Shown here: positions 51,823 to 60,087 of the stretch, piece by piece
How positions within the stretch are numbered: position 1 is the first letter of the stretch
Layout of the letters: each line of letters starts with the position of its first letter
NCBI GenBank assembly: GCA_965262745.1
Contig: OZ253558.1
Location: 186,001-250,000 of the forward strand
Length of the DNA stretch: 64,000 bases
DNA from: JAJECS01 sp965262745
GTDB lineage: Bacteria > Chloroflexota > UBA11872
Direction: 5' to 3'
Position numbers and translations under genes: made by a program
The notes under the pieces: model-generated
Seen by the model: the letters and a program-made list of their open reading frames with translations, nothing else
The model's database searches: none
Told to the model about the DNA's origin: nothing

Positions 51823-52122
51823 ATGTCGGCCGAAGACGACCGCCCAATACACGTAGATCCGAAGGAAATGGCGCTGCGCGGGCGAATCGGAGCGTTTCGC
51901 TTGCATGCCGCCCATGACCCCCGCATGACGACAGCCCATGCCCGTGCTGTCTTTCTCGCGCGCTTCGAAGCGGAGGTCGATCCCGACGGCGTGCTGGATC
52001 CATGCGAGCGCCAACGTCGGGCACTGGCAGCACGCCGTGTCTACTTTGCCCGGCTAGCGCTGCGGTCGGCCCAAGCGCGGCGTCGCCGAAAAAAGCCTCG
52101 ATCCCGCGATGACATCAAGTGA
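51823..52122 (+). CDS. Conserved small protein of integrative elements
   Basis: 99 aa. AAGGAG is five bases upstream of ATG 51823, a strong start. The sequence HVDPKEMALRGRIGAFRLHA, AHARAVFLARFEAEVDPDG and the basic C-terminus (RSAQARRRRKK) match, from memory, a small protein often found next to integrase/excisionase genes in actinobacterial and Chloroflexota elements. Function unknown; basic and helical, so nucleic-acid binding is possible. Confidence 0.7.
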   Translation: MSAEDDRPIHVDPKEMALRGRIGAFRLHAAHDPRMTTAHARAVFLARFEAEVDPDGVLDPCERQRRALAARRVYFARLALRSAQARRRRKKPRSRDDIK

Positions 52123-52577
52123 TCGGCAGACGCGAACCGATTTCGCAGGCCGCACTGAGCACAGCCCTGAGCAGCCGCACCCGCTGCGCTTTGGAGCCAT
52201 TGCGCAGGCAGGCGCGTTGCTGACACTTGTTGGGGAGGCCAAGCGGATCGGCTCGCCGGAGGTCCCGGGCGGAGCCGCTGCGCCCCAAGGTCTGCCGTCT
52301 CGCAGCGAACTGCGAAGTGCCCAGACCATCCGGACTTCCGGATCACCCGTGCCCACAAGATTTGCGGAATCCTGGATTGGCGGACATCGCACCAGCACGG
52401 ATCGTAGGACGGTGCCTAGACTGCACCAGATACCCATACCGGCGCATCCGCATGGCTCGCTCGAACCGCTGCGATCGCCCCATGTGCGGCGCTCCGCCCC
52501 CTCAGCTGAGGCCGGAACTCCCCACTGGGGCGCGGGACCCCGCTAGCTTGACGCCAGCCCGGCGACGGAGCAACGCC
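52123..52577. other. No supported gene
   Basis: Between the small element protein and the excisionase; frames on both strands look like non-coding noise. Confidence 0.3.
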
Positions 52578-52802
52578 GTGGATCACGGGCTGCGACTTCT
52601 CACCGTCAAGCAGGTCGCCGACCCTTGGCAGCTCCATGAGGGACGCGTCCGCCGCATGTGCCATGCCGGGCTGATTCGACATATCCGCATCGGTCGCTGG
52701 ATCCGCATCCCGAGCCACACGCTGCAAGAAGACCTGCATGCGCTGCTCGGTGACGGGCAGCCGGGGTCGACGAGCCGCCCTGCCGACACGTGGAACGCAT
52801 GA
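52578..52802 (+). CDS. Excisionase-like (MerR-type winged helix) DNA-binding protein
   Basis: 74 aa, GTG start. LLTVKQVADPWQLHEGRVRRMCHAGLIRHIRIGRWIRIP is the helix-turn-helix/wing of excisionase-family (Xis/AlpA-like) proteins. In such elements the protein bends att-site DNA for integrase. It is the only apparently intact recombination gene left in this remnant. Confidence 0.75.
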   Translation: MDHGLRLLTVKQVADPWQLHEGRVRRMCHAGLIRHIRIGRWIRIPSHTLQEDLHALLGDGQPGSTSRPADTWNA

Positions 52803-53442
52803 CCGGTGGGGCGCATGCGCCCGCTCGGCAACCGCCGCTGGGACGTCTCGGCGCACCTCAGCGGCGGCACACGCCGCCGGATTAAAAGTCCATCCCGACG
52901 GAGCTTTCCCGGCATCTTCCAGCGGCTGCCAACGCTTCCGACTCCTGTAGTCCGCGATTCCGAATGCCTCCCAACGGGTGCCAGCGCGACCGAGAATGGG
53001 GCCAAGTGTTGGCAGGACGGAGCAAATGGAGCCGAAAGTAGCGGGTGCGGTCCGGCGGGCTTGCACACCCTGTGTCGGTCGTTTCGGGCCCCGGCCGGTC
53101 GGCCCCCGGGACGATACCTAGCCGGTGCGGGGGACCCGACTGCGCGACACGTCCCACGCGGACGTACCTAGCTCGGCAGGGCACGGCCGGGCACACGCAG
53201 CAGCCCCGCGCATTCCACGGTCGCTTGACTGCCGGCCGGAGGAGGCCCTCCGATGCTGGGTATTCCTTAGGCTCACGACTTACCGCCGCATGCGGCTGTT
53301 GACCACGACCGGGCAACGCTTCGCGTCGAGGGCGCGGCCGCGACGAACATTGCGGCTTGGTCCTTGGTCCTGGCCTGGTGTCGGCGCCGGGCGACAGATA
53401 ATACGAAGCCCACCCTGACCGGCTTCGCGCTGGCCTAGGGCT
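52803..53442. other. No supported gene downstream of the excisionase
   Basis: Several frames are open but short and none is recognisable. Near 52815-52890 the frame MRPLGNRRWDVSAHLSGGTR might be a remnant of a second integrase N-terminus, but this is too weak to call. Confidence 0.3.
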
Positions 53443-54525
53443 TGGCTTTGGGGCCCGGTGGGCTCGAGGGGCGTGTCAGCGGGCGCCTCACGACGACTTT
53501 GGCCACGTGTGGCGGTGGCCACACGATCGCGCCACCCGTCCTGATATAGCAGAACGCTCCTCACCGTTGTAGCAAAAGTACCCTCACGCATAGGGCAAAT
53601 GAACCCTCATCATAGGGCAAATGAACCCTAGTCGAAGGTTCGTTTGCCTGTACGAATAAGGAGACAAATGCCCTATCCCAAATGTGATGTTAAGCACTTG
53701 TGGGCGATATGGCATCTATTGCATCCTATGGGCATATCTAGATCACCGGCTGGCGGGCGGGCCATGGGCGGCAAACACTCGTGCAATATCCCGATTGGTG
53801 GGTCGGTCACGCGTCCGGGCAGTGACGGAGGCTGCCGGGCAGCCCACGCGCGGTGGGCTGGCTGGCGAGGGCGGCACCCGTGAACGGTGGCCCGGCAATT
53901 CAGGGCCGATGGATCGGCGGCGTGGACGTGGAGAGCCGGCGGAGGCGTCCTGTGCCGCGATGTGCGCGGCTGCTGACATCAGGGACCGCGCGTGACCTCA
54001 CCTGCCTGCGACCCGTGGCGCGGCGGTCCGGTAGCGTCGCATGAGGTCCCTGGCAGCGGTCATCGCCGGGGTGCGACGCCGGGGGCGGGTGCTGCGGGTG
54101 ACCGCGGCGGCGCTGGCGGCGCTGGGCCTGCTGAGCGTGGCGGTCATCGGCGGCGAGGAGCCGGTGGGGGCGCAGGAGGCGGAGAGCGCGGGGGTCGGGA
54201 TCAGCCTCGACGGCCTGAGCAACTATCCCACGCACCTGACCGTGGACGGCTTCATGGTGGGGCTGACCAATCTCACCGCGACCGAGGAGTACCAGGTCAC
54301 GGTGTCGAGCGACAGCGACAACCTGGGGATCGGCGGGTGCGGCACGGCGACGCAGACGGAGACGGTGACGGGGGTGAAGGACCGGGAGCTGCGGTTCGTG
54401 GTGTACGCCTGCGCGGTGGGCGAGGCGACGGTGACGGCGGAGGTGCGGCGGACGGGGGCCAGCAGCGCCGAGGCGTCGATCAGCCGGCGGTTGATGGTGG
54501 AAGCGATCCCCGAGAATGCGATTGG
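53443..54525 (+). repeat. Large direct repeat, copy A (leader plus 5' end of FN3 protein gene)
   Basis: Aligns with 61145-62227 at a constant offset of 7,702 bp without indels over the part I compared base by base (53451 to 54041), and with only scattered substitutions. The left boundary falls at the stop of the gene ending at 61139 in copy B. To the right, identity decays soon after the N-terminal domain. It contains a 600-bp leader and about 160 codons of the secreted protein. Confidence 0.9.
53589..53649 (+). promoter_or_regulatory. Repeated AGGGCAAATGAACCC motifs and hairpin in leader A
   Basis: catagggcaaatgaaccct occurs at 53589-53607 and 53611-53629 (22-bp spacing, two helical turns). 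An inverted version (AGGTTCGTTTGCCT, 53636-53649) can pair with the second copy in a 12-13 bp stem. TGTACGAATAAGGAGACAAATG follows, which contains a ribosome-site-like AAGGAG. The arrangement suggests a protein-binding operator or RNA hairpin controlling the downstream gene. Confidence 0.5.
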
Positions 54526-56764
54526 GGCCAGGGGGGAGAGGGTGCCGGCGGCGGCGGCGGGAGCGGTGCCGAAGGCAGGCACCCCTGGGAGCGTGCCGAA
54601 TACGTACTTCAGCCATAAGTATTTGACCTCGGTGCGCGCGAACTGGGAGGAGCCGAGCGACGGGGGGACGGACCTGACGGGCTTCGGGCTGCTGTTCTGG
54701 CGGGAATCGGATGGGCATCCCGGCTATGCGAACCCGCTGGTGAAGGGGAAGGACGCGCGGGACCATCTGTTTGAGAATCTGCAGCGCGACACGACCTACC
54801 GGTTCCAGATACACGCCTGCAACGAGTCGGACAGCTGCGGGTATTGGACCGTGCCAGAGGTAACGGTGAAAACCGCCGGGCCACCGAAAAAGCCGCATAC
54901 GATCAGCGTGGTGGACAAGGAAGCGACCTCGGCGCGGGTCAAGTGGAGCCCCGAGGCGGACACCGGAGGACCGGACATGGTTCTCTCGGGCTTCGGCATC
55001 CGATGGCGGGAGAGAGGTCACTCTTGGCCGACCCACGCCCAGGCAACGCCCGGCCCAAGGGCGCGGCGCTACACCATGACCGGGCTGACAAAAAACACGA
55101 TCTATCAGGTCAGCCTCCAGTCCTGCAACGGCGACAACAGCTGCTCGGCGTGGACCAGCCCACTCGAGTTTCGTACGCCCGACATGCTCCCAGCGCCGCC
55201 GGTGCCGACGAACCTGGCGGCGGGGACGGCGACGCGAACCAGCGTCCCACTGAGCTGGAGTGCCGTGGCAAATGCGACGAAATATCGGGTGGAATACCGG
55301 GTCAGCGGGACGACGGCCTGGACGACCGACGACGAGACGCTGACGACTCTGATGCACACCGTGGACGAGCTGTCGTGCGGGACGGCCTATGAGTTCGGCG
55401 TCAGCGCCTTCGGTGACGGCACGACGCACTTGGCGCAGTGGAGCGCGCCGGCCACCACCTCGTCGACCACCGGCGCTTGCGTGCCGGGGCAAGTGACGGG
55501 GAGCATCTCGGCCGATCCCACGACCATCGACCCGGGAGGCTTCAGTGCGTTGTCGTGGACAACCACGAATGCGACCAGCGTGAGTATTGACCAGGGGATC
55601 GGCCCGGTGAGGGCCAATGTCGCGGGCAACCGCAGAGTCGAGCCCTCCAGCCGAACAACCTACACGCTGACTGCCACCGGTGAGGGTGGACCGATCACGC
55701 GCAGTGTCACGGTCAACGTCCGGCCCGAGCAACTGACGCTACTCGGCGTCGACTCTGGCAATGGCGAACTTACTCTCCGCTGGGAAGGCGTCGGCAGCGC
55801 CGCCAACAGCCAAGCCACCACCCGCTCCACCACGCGCTCCATCACGGGGCTTCCATTGGCGCAGGTCCAGGTCCAGATCCTAGCTCCGGATGCAAGTTGG
55901 CCGCGCGACGACGATTACGAGGCCGGTGCCGTTCGTCCTGTGACTGACACCGCATATACGTTCCTCAATCTCGATAACGGCACGACGTATGACCTGAGAG
56001 GCCGTCGCCTATTCGACGGCCGAATCGCCGGCGCCTGGTCGGTCGAAATCCAAGGCACAGCGGGGAGATCCAAGCTCGCGTCGCCCGAAGTGGCCGCTAG
56101 GCCCCTGCCCGATTGGGAGATTCGCCTCGAATGGAATAGCGTGCCTAACGCTAACACCTATTTGATCAAGAGAGTCATCGGAAGTCAAACATTTGCCTTT
56201 AAATCGGTCCCATCGACATCTCCACTGCTTTTGCCGATCCAATTAGATCAAGAGTTAATTGAATTTGGATCTTCTAGTATCACCTATGCTATCACGGCGT
56301 TGGATAGTGACGATAACTATCGGCCCAGCGACCCTGCCAATTTTACCTTCGCCGAGAATCTGATCGCCAGAATCAATGGCGCCAAGAGAAATTCGGGAGG
56401 TGAACCCGTCGCGGAGCTTAAATGGCGAAGAATTGACGGCGCAACCTCCTACACGATCCACTACCGCAAACTCCCGGGCGATCACAGGGTCTTGGGCTGG
56501 ATGCCCCCCTCACCATACCTCCGCGAGGCAAGCGAAGGATCGCCGTGGATGTCGGTCGAGGTGACAGCCTCTCAGCAGCAGCCCCTCCATTATACGCATG
56601 CAATCGGCCCGCTTGAGGCCAAAACATCTATGGCGTTTATCTCACCTTCACTAAGGGATCCAATCATCCCGGGATTTCTGTCACTGAAGTTTACGTATGG
56701 GTATCGGATGGTTCTGTGGAAAATGGCGAACGCATCGCGACCTTTCCGCTCACAGAAAGGCTGA
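54041..56764 (+). CDS. Secreted multi-FN3 protein A, N-terminal part (frameshifted from its metalloprotease domain)
   Basis: 907 aa. Signal peptide to about residue 44 (RRRGRVLRV, then VTAAALAALGLLSVAV). A ~110-residue N-terminal domain follows (ISLDGLSNYPTHLTVDGFMV; LGIGGCGTATQTETV). FN3-like domains lie at about 180-282, 283-386 and 388-485 (typical ARVKWSPEADTGG and YQVSLQSC strands). An Ig-like segment spans about 488-560, then further FN3-like units. The frame ends prematurely. Near 56625-56632 (GGCCAAAACATC) homology to protein B jumps to the -1 frame, which continues as the gene at 56716-57681. Composition shifts to lower GC after about 56,100. Start at ATG 54041, conserved in both copies. 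Confidence 0.85.
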   Translation: MRSLAAVIAGVRRRGRVLRVTAAALAALGLLSVAVIGGEEPVGAQEAESAGVGISLDGLSNYPTHLTVDGFMVGLTNLTATEEYQVTVSSDSDNLGIGGCGTATQTETVTGVKDRELRFVVYACAVGEATVTAEVRRTGASSAEASISRRLMVEAIPENAIGARGERVPAAAAGAVPKAGTPGSVPNTYFSHKYLTSVRANWEEPSDGGTDLTGFGLLFWRESDGHPGYANPLVKGKDARDHLFENLQRDTTYRFQIHACNESDSCGYWTVPEVTVKTAGPPKKPHTISVVDKEATSARVKWSPEADTGGPDMVLSGFGIRWRERGHSWPTHAQATPGPRARRYTMTGLTKNTIYQVSLQSCNGDNSCSAWTSPLEFRTPDMLPAPPVPTNLAAGTATRTSVPLSWSAVANATKYRVEYRVSGTTAWTTDDETLTTLMHTVDELSCGTAYEFGVSAFGDGTTHLAQWSAPATTSSTTGACVPGQVTGSISADPTTIDPGGFSALSWTTTNATSVSIDQGIGPVRANVAGNRRVEPSSRTTYTLTATGEGGPITRSVTVNVRPEQLTLLGVDSGNGELTLRWEGVGSAANSQATTRSTTRSITGLPLAQVQVQILAPDASWPRDDDYEAGAVRPVTDTAYTFLNLDNGTTYDLRGRRLFDGRIAGAWSVEIQGTAGRSKLASPEVAARPLPDWEIRLEWNSVPNANTYLIKRVIGSQTFAFKSVPSTSPLLLPIQLDQELIEFGSSSITYAITALDSDDNYRPSDPANFTFAENLIARINGAKRNSGGEPVAELKWRRIDGATSYTIHYRKLPGDHRVLGWMPPSPYLREASEGSPWMSVEVTASQQQPLHYTHAIGPLEAKTSMAFISPSLRDPIIPGFLSLKFTYGYRMVLWKMANASRPFRSQKG

Positions 56765-57681
56765 CGGGAAGCCCGAAGACGTACGAGTACCGGGTTTGCT
56801 TCAATTTATTCGACGAAACAGACCTGCCGCCCTATCAGAGTGTGACAGCAGAGACCATCGCGACTCTCAAGGATCGCTGGACGGATATGGCGGACCAGGC
56901 CCTTGGTCAATGGCAAAATGCTACTGACAGCCTAGTCGTTATGAAGCGCAATACAGATGACTGTGCGGATTATACACTGGCGATAAAGGCGATTAAGGAA
57001 TATGAGGAGGCTGAGGGATTCGAGCACAACTTGTTTGGCGGACCTATAAGCAGAGATGTCCTGATAGCGTTCTTGGAGATGATAAGAGTATATACCGACA
57101 TCGAAACTAGCTATTATATCTACCCGGAAATTGAAAGAGGATATAATGAGCTAAACGAAGTCATAGTAGTTAATTTTTCAAACCCTGTGATCAATAAGTT
57201 TATACCGCAAGCGGTATTTTCGAATGTTACAAATGACATTGGCTTAGCGGACTGCCTATTTGCGGCGGGTTACAAGCCGAGCTCTGGTCGGGCCATTGGG
57301 TGTGTGAAACCGCGTGGTGAGTTTCATGAAGAAGGTCGGCCGATTGATATTATGATGTCGAGCTGGCAATATTCAATCCCGCCGTCGGTCACGGCTGGAG
57401 TCAGATTTAATTCATGTTTAGATGAAAGCATGGATATGTATGAGAATTACACAATCCTCGTACACGAAGCTGGGCACGTCCTGGGGATCGGCGGTGGTGG
57501 CGAGGTACCGGCTGACTGGGACGAGAGGTACGTCAAGCATCACTCGACGATTGGCGAGTCGGTGATGAGCTATAAGGGTCGTAATCTGCGGACGACAGGA
57601 GATCTTACGTTGACGTCGATTCGCGCGTGTGCACCGTATCCTTTCGATGTGATGGTAGTCTATGCGCTGTATCAGCAGTGA
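56716..57681 (+). CDS. Metzincin-like metalloprotease domain, C-terminal part of FN3 protein A
   Basis: 321 aa in the -1 frame relative to the preceding gene. The frame actually extends upstream to about 56617 (IYGVYLTFTKGS...), matching LYGVQLIYVKDGK in protein B, so this is the severed C-terminus rather than a separate gene. It contains HEAGHVLGIGG at 250-260 and a Met-turn-like SVMSY near 284. The canonical third zinc His (position 260) is Gly, but HH at 275-276 could supply it after a short insertion. Low GC and few rare strong-start signals are consistent with no independent start. Extracellular protease inferred. Confidence 0.75.
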   Translation: MENGERIATFPLTERLTGSPKTYEYRVCFNLFDETDLPPYQSVTAETIATLKDRWTDMADQALGQWQNATDSLVVMKRNTDDCADYTLAIKAIKEYEEAEGFEHNLFGGPISRDVLIAFLEMIRVYTDIETSYYIYPEIERGYNELNEVIVVNFSNPVINKFIPQAVFSNVTNDIGLADCLFAAGYKPSSGRAIGCVKPRGEFHEEGRPIDIMMSSWQYSIPPSVTAGVRFNSCLDESMDMYENYTILVHEAGHVLGIGGGGEVPADWDERYVKHHSTIGESVMSYKGRNLRTTGDLTLTSIRACAPYPFDVMVVYALYQQ

Positions 57682-57705
57682 TGCGGCGGCTAGAATGATG
57701 ATTCT

Positions 57706-60087
57706 ATGGTGATCAGGATGATCAGATTGTTGTCGAGAAGGATCGGGTGGCTGCAAGGCCGGTGGTGGGCAATGTCCGGGTTAGCAGCGCTGGTTATAGG
57801 TGCGGTATATGTCATTGTGATGGGTTGGCAGCCGCTGTCAGAGCTCGTCCAAGGGCAAGAACCACGTACAGTGGCCTCGGCAGCGACGTGCCCCTGGGAC
57901 CCGAAGTCACTAGGCTATTACTGCGAGCCACCGCCGTGCTTTGTGGATCCGGATCCAGGGGATGACGCTTCGGTGGTTGGTTGGCAGCCGGCAATAGGCG
58001 GCCGGCGGGCATATTTCGTATATCGAACTGATGACGCACCCGTGTCGTTTGAGCAACCGAGAATAGCTGTTGGTGGTACAGAAAAAGGTACGAATATCCT
58101 GCCCAGCATGGCACCCAAGAGAATTTGGCCCCGGTATTATGTTCAATGGCGACCTGGATCGTCCGAAATTGTGTTTGCAGAATATCACGATGCGGAGCAC
58201 GTGGGTTTGATGAGGTATGTCGGCTTGAGGTCATTCGATACGGTTGGTTGGTCGTTGCGTACGCTTGCTTCGCGCGGAAGGTCGCATCGTGGCGACAGTT
58301 ACAACTATGGTATTCACGCAGATATCTCGCCAGACGGTCAATATATCGTCTATACGTCGTGCGACTACCAGGACGATAGCCCGCTCCGGGCTTTGGTCGG
58401 TGCATCGGCGGCTAAAGATAGCCGCGAATACCAAGGTCACTATTATGGGATCTCGGTACTGGAGCTTGACGATCCGGGAGTCATTAAGCGGCTTACGACG
58501 GATGACTTGAGCGATTTCTTTCCGATGTGGGCGCCTGACGGGGAATCGATTGCGTTTGTGTCAGATGGCAGTGTTCCGGCCGACAGACATGGTTACGATC
58601 GAAGCCGCGTTATGCGCGCCCTTGTTCGTTTTCCGGGGGTTGGCGATGTTTGGGTTGGCGACGTAGGGGTGATAACCGGGATTCGGGCCGATGCCCTGAT
58701 TCGTGACGACGATCCCGATGGCTTTATATACAACCCGTGGTTGGCTCGGTACCCACCAAGATGGTCGCCCGACGGCAGGCGGATCGCCTTTGTGCTGGCG
58801 GAATATTTGGAGTCGAGGTATAGGTATCTTGATGAAAAGATTCCGTGGCGGTTGGGGTCAAAGCTTCATTGGACGTGGGCCGTCTATACCATGAAAGCTG
58901 GCGGCGGGGACGTGCGCCGGATATCGGGGGCGCTCAGCGGGATCTCATGGTCGCCCGATGGCGAACGGCTCGCGCTGGTGCGCGTTGTGGGCGAGGATGC
59001 CGCCCTGGTCACCATGGCGCCCAATGGGTCTGACCTGGAGGTCATTACCTGGCTGACGGATGTCGACGTCCTGGGCGAGAATGGCCGGGAAGCCGCGCCG
59101 CTGATCCCCCGGATAGACCCTATCTCGTGGTCGCCGGACGGGAGCCGCATCCTGTTTCGGTGTGGCGACCGACTGTGTGTCGTGACCCTCGACGGCCAGC
59201 GTGTCGAAGCGTGGCCGCTGGATTCGGTTGACGAAGGGGGGCAGTTCCAAGCGGCATGGTCGCCTGACGGCTCGCGGATTGCCGTGTACGGGGAGTTCGA
59301 CTGGAGGTTGCGTGAGCCCGACCGGCGGACTGAGCGGCAGATCAGCGTTGGCGGGTGGTCGCGCAGCGACGACCGGGCGTATCGGATTGTGCTGTTCACG
59401 ATGGCCCCGGACGGCAGCGATGTCCGATTCTTGCTGGGGCGAAACGGCGATGGCGATCTGGACCTCGTGGGCGTCAGCGGACCGGATGGTACACGGGATG
59501 TCCGGGTGTGCGCGGCGGGCAGGGTCGTGGCGGACCCGGACGCCCACCCGGAACTGGTGCGGGACTGCGAGACGCTGCTGGGGCTGCGGGACGCGCTCAC
59601 GGGCTCCGCCGAACTGGACTGGTTCGGCGGACGTGACCTCAGCGCCTGGCGCGGGGTGGCCGTGGGCGGGCGGCCGCCGCGCGTCCGGGAGTTGCATCTC
59701 GGCGGGAATGCGATCTACGGGCAGATCCCACCCGAGATAGGCGACCTATCGGGGCTCACGCGCCTGGGGCTTGCCTACACCGGCCTCCGCGGCAGCATCC
59801 CGGCGGAGTTAGGCCGGTTGAGCAACCTGACCAGCTTGAACCTCCCGGGCAGTAGGCTGACCGGCGAGATTCCGGCGGAGCTGGGTGGGCTGACCAACCT
59901 GATCCGTCTGAACCTCAGTAACAATCGCCTGGAGGGAGCGATCCCGGCGGAGCTGAGCCAGTTGGCCAACCTGGAGGAGCTATACCTCAGGGGCAATCAG
60001 CTGAGCGGCTGCATCCCGGCGGCATTGCAGCGGGTGCCCAAGAACGACCTCGGCAGCCTCGGGCTGCCGAATTGCGAGCCACGGTGA
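57706..60087 (+). CDS. Membrane-anchored/secreted TolB-like beta-propeller protein with C-terminal LRRs
   Basis: 793 aa. An N-terminal helix near residues 24-42 (AALVIGAVYVIVMGW) is a signal or anchor. Residues about 140-570 contain repeated WSPDGxxI/APDGxxI units (WAPDGESIAF, WSPDGRRIAF, WSPDGERLAL, WSPDGSRILF, WSPDGSRIAV), the PD40/TolB propeller pattern. Residues about 655-780 hold five plant-type LRRs (NLTSLNLPGSRLTGEIPAEL). The C-terminal cap GCIPAAL...LGLPNC is shared with the LRR protein at 28519-30855. Its stop overlaps the next ATG (TGATG). Likely extracellular ligand or glycan recognition. Confidence 0.85.
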   Translation: MVIRMIRLLSRRIGWLQGRWWAMSGLAALVIGAVYVIVMGWQPLSELVQGQEPRTVASAATCPWDPKSLGYYCEPPPCFVDPDPGDDASVVGWQPAIGGRRAYFVYRTDDAPVSFEQPRIAVGGTEKGTNILPSMAPKRIWPRYYVQWRPGSSEIVFAEYHDAEHVGLMRYVGLRSFDTVGWSLRTLASRGRSHRGDSYNYGIHADISPDGQYIVYTSCDYQDDSPLRALVGASAAKDSREYQGHYYGISVLELDDPGVIKRLTTDDLSDFFPMWAPDGESIAFVSDGSVPADRHGYDRSRVMRALVRFPGVGDVWVGDVGVITGIRADALIRDDDPDGFIYNPWLARYPPRWSPDGRRIAFVLAEYLESRYRYLDEKIPWRLGSKLHWTWAVYTMKAGGGDVRRISGALSGISWSPDGERLALVRVVGEDAALVTMAPNGSDLEVITWLTDVDVLGENGREAAPLIPRIDPISWSPDGSRILFRCGDRLCVVTLDGQRVEAWPLDSVDEGGQFQAAWSPDGSRIAVYGEFDWRLREPDRRTERQISVGGWSRSDDRAYRIVLFTMAPDGSDVRFLLGRNGDGDLDLVGVSGPDGTRDVRVCAAGRVVADPDAHPELVRDCETLLGLRDALTGSAELDWFGGRDLSAWRGVAVGGRPPRVRELHLGGNAIYGQIPPEIGDLSGLTRLGLAYTGLRGSIPAELGRLSNLTSLNLPGSRLTGEIPAELGGLTNLIRLNLSNNRLEGAIPAELSQLANLEELYLRGNQLSGCIPAALQRVPKNDLGSLGLPNCEPR

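Noticed and set aside
52806..53171. Possible second integrase remnant after the excisionase
   Set aside because: Only a few suggestive residues; no catalytic motif found.
53589..53649. Short repeats considered as a CRISPR array
   Set aside because: Only two direct copies with a 3-bp gap plus one inverted partner; no spacers and no cas genes.
53668..53883. 71-codon frame with a good ribosome site in leader A (61370-61585 in B)
   Set aside because: All four differences between the two copies are amino-acid changing and no homologue is recognised; treated as leader DNA/RNA rather than a gene.
53900..55732. 610-codon minus-strand frame over FN3 protein A (and a similar one at 61602-62591)
   Set aside because: Composition is RHRHPRR-type shadow; plus strand has signal peptide and FN3 domains.
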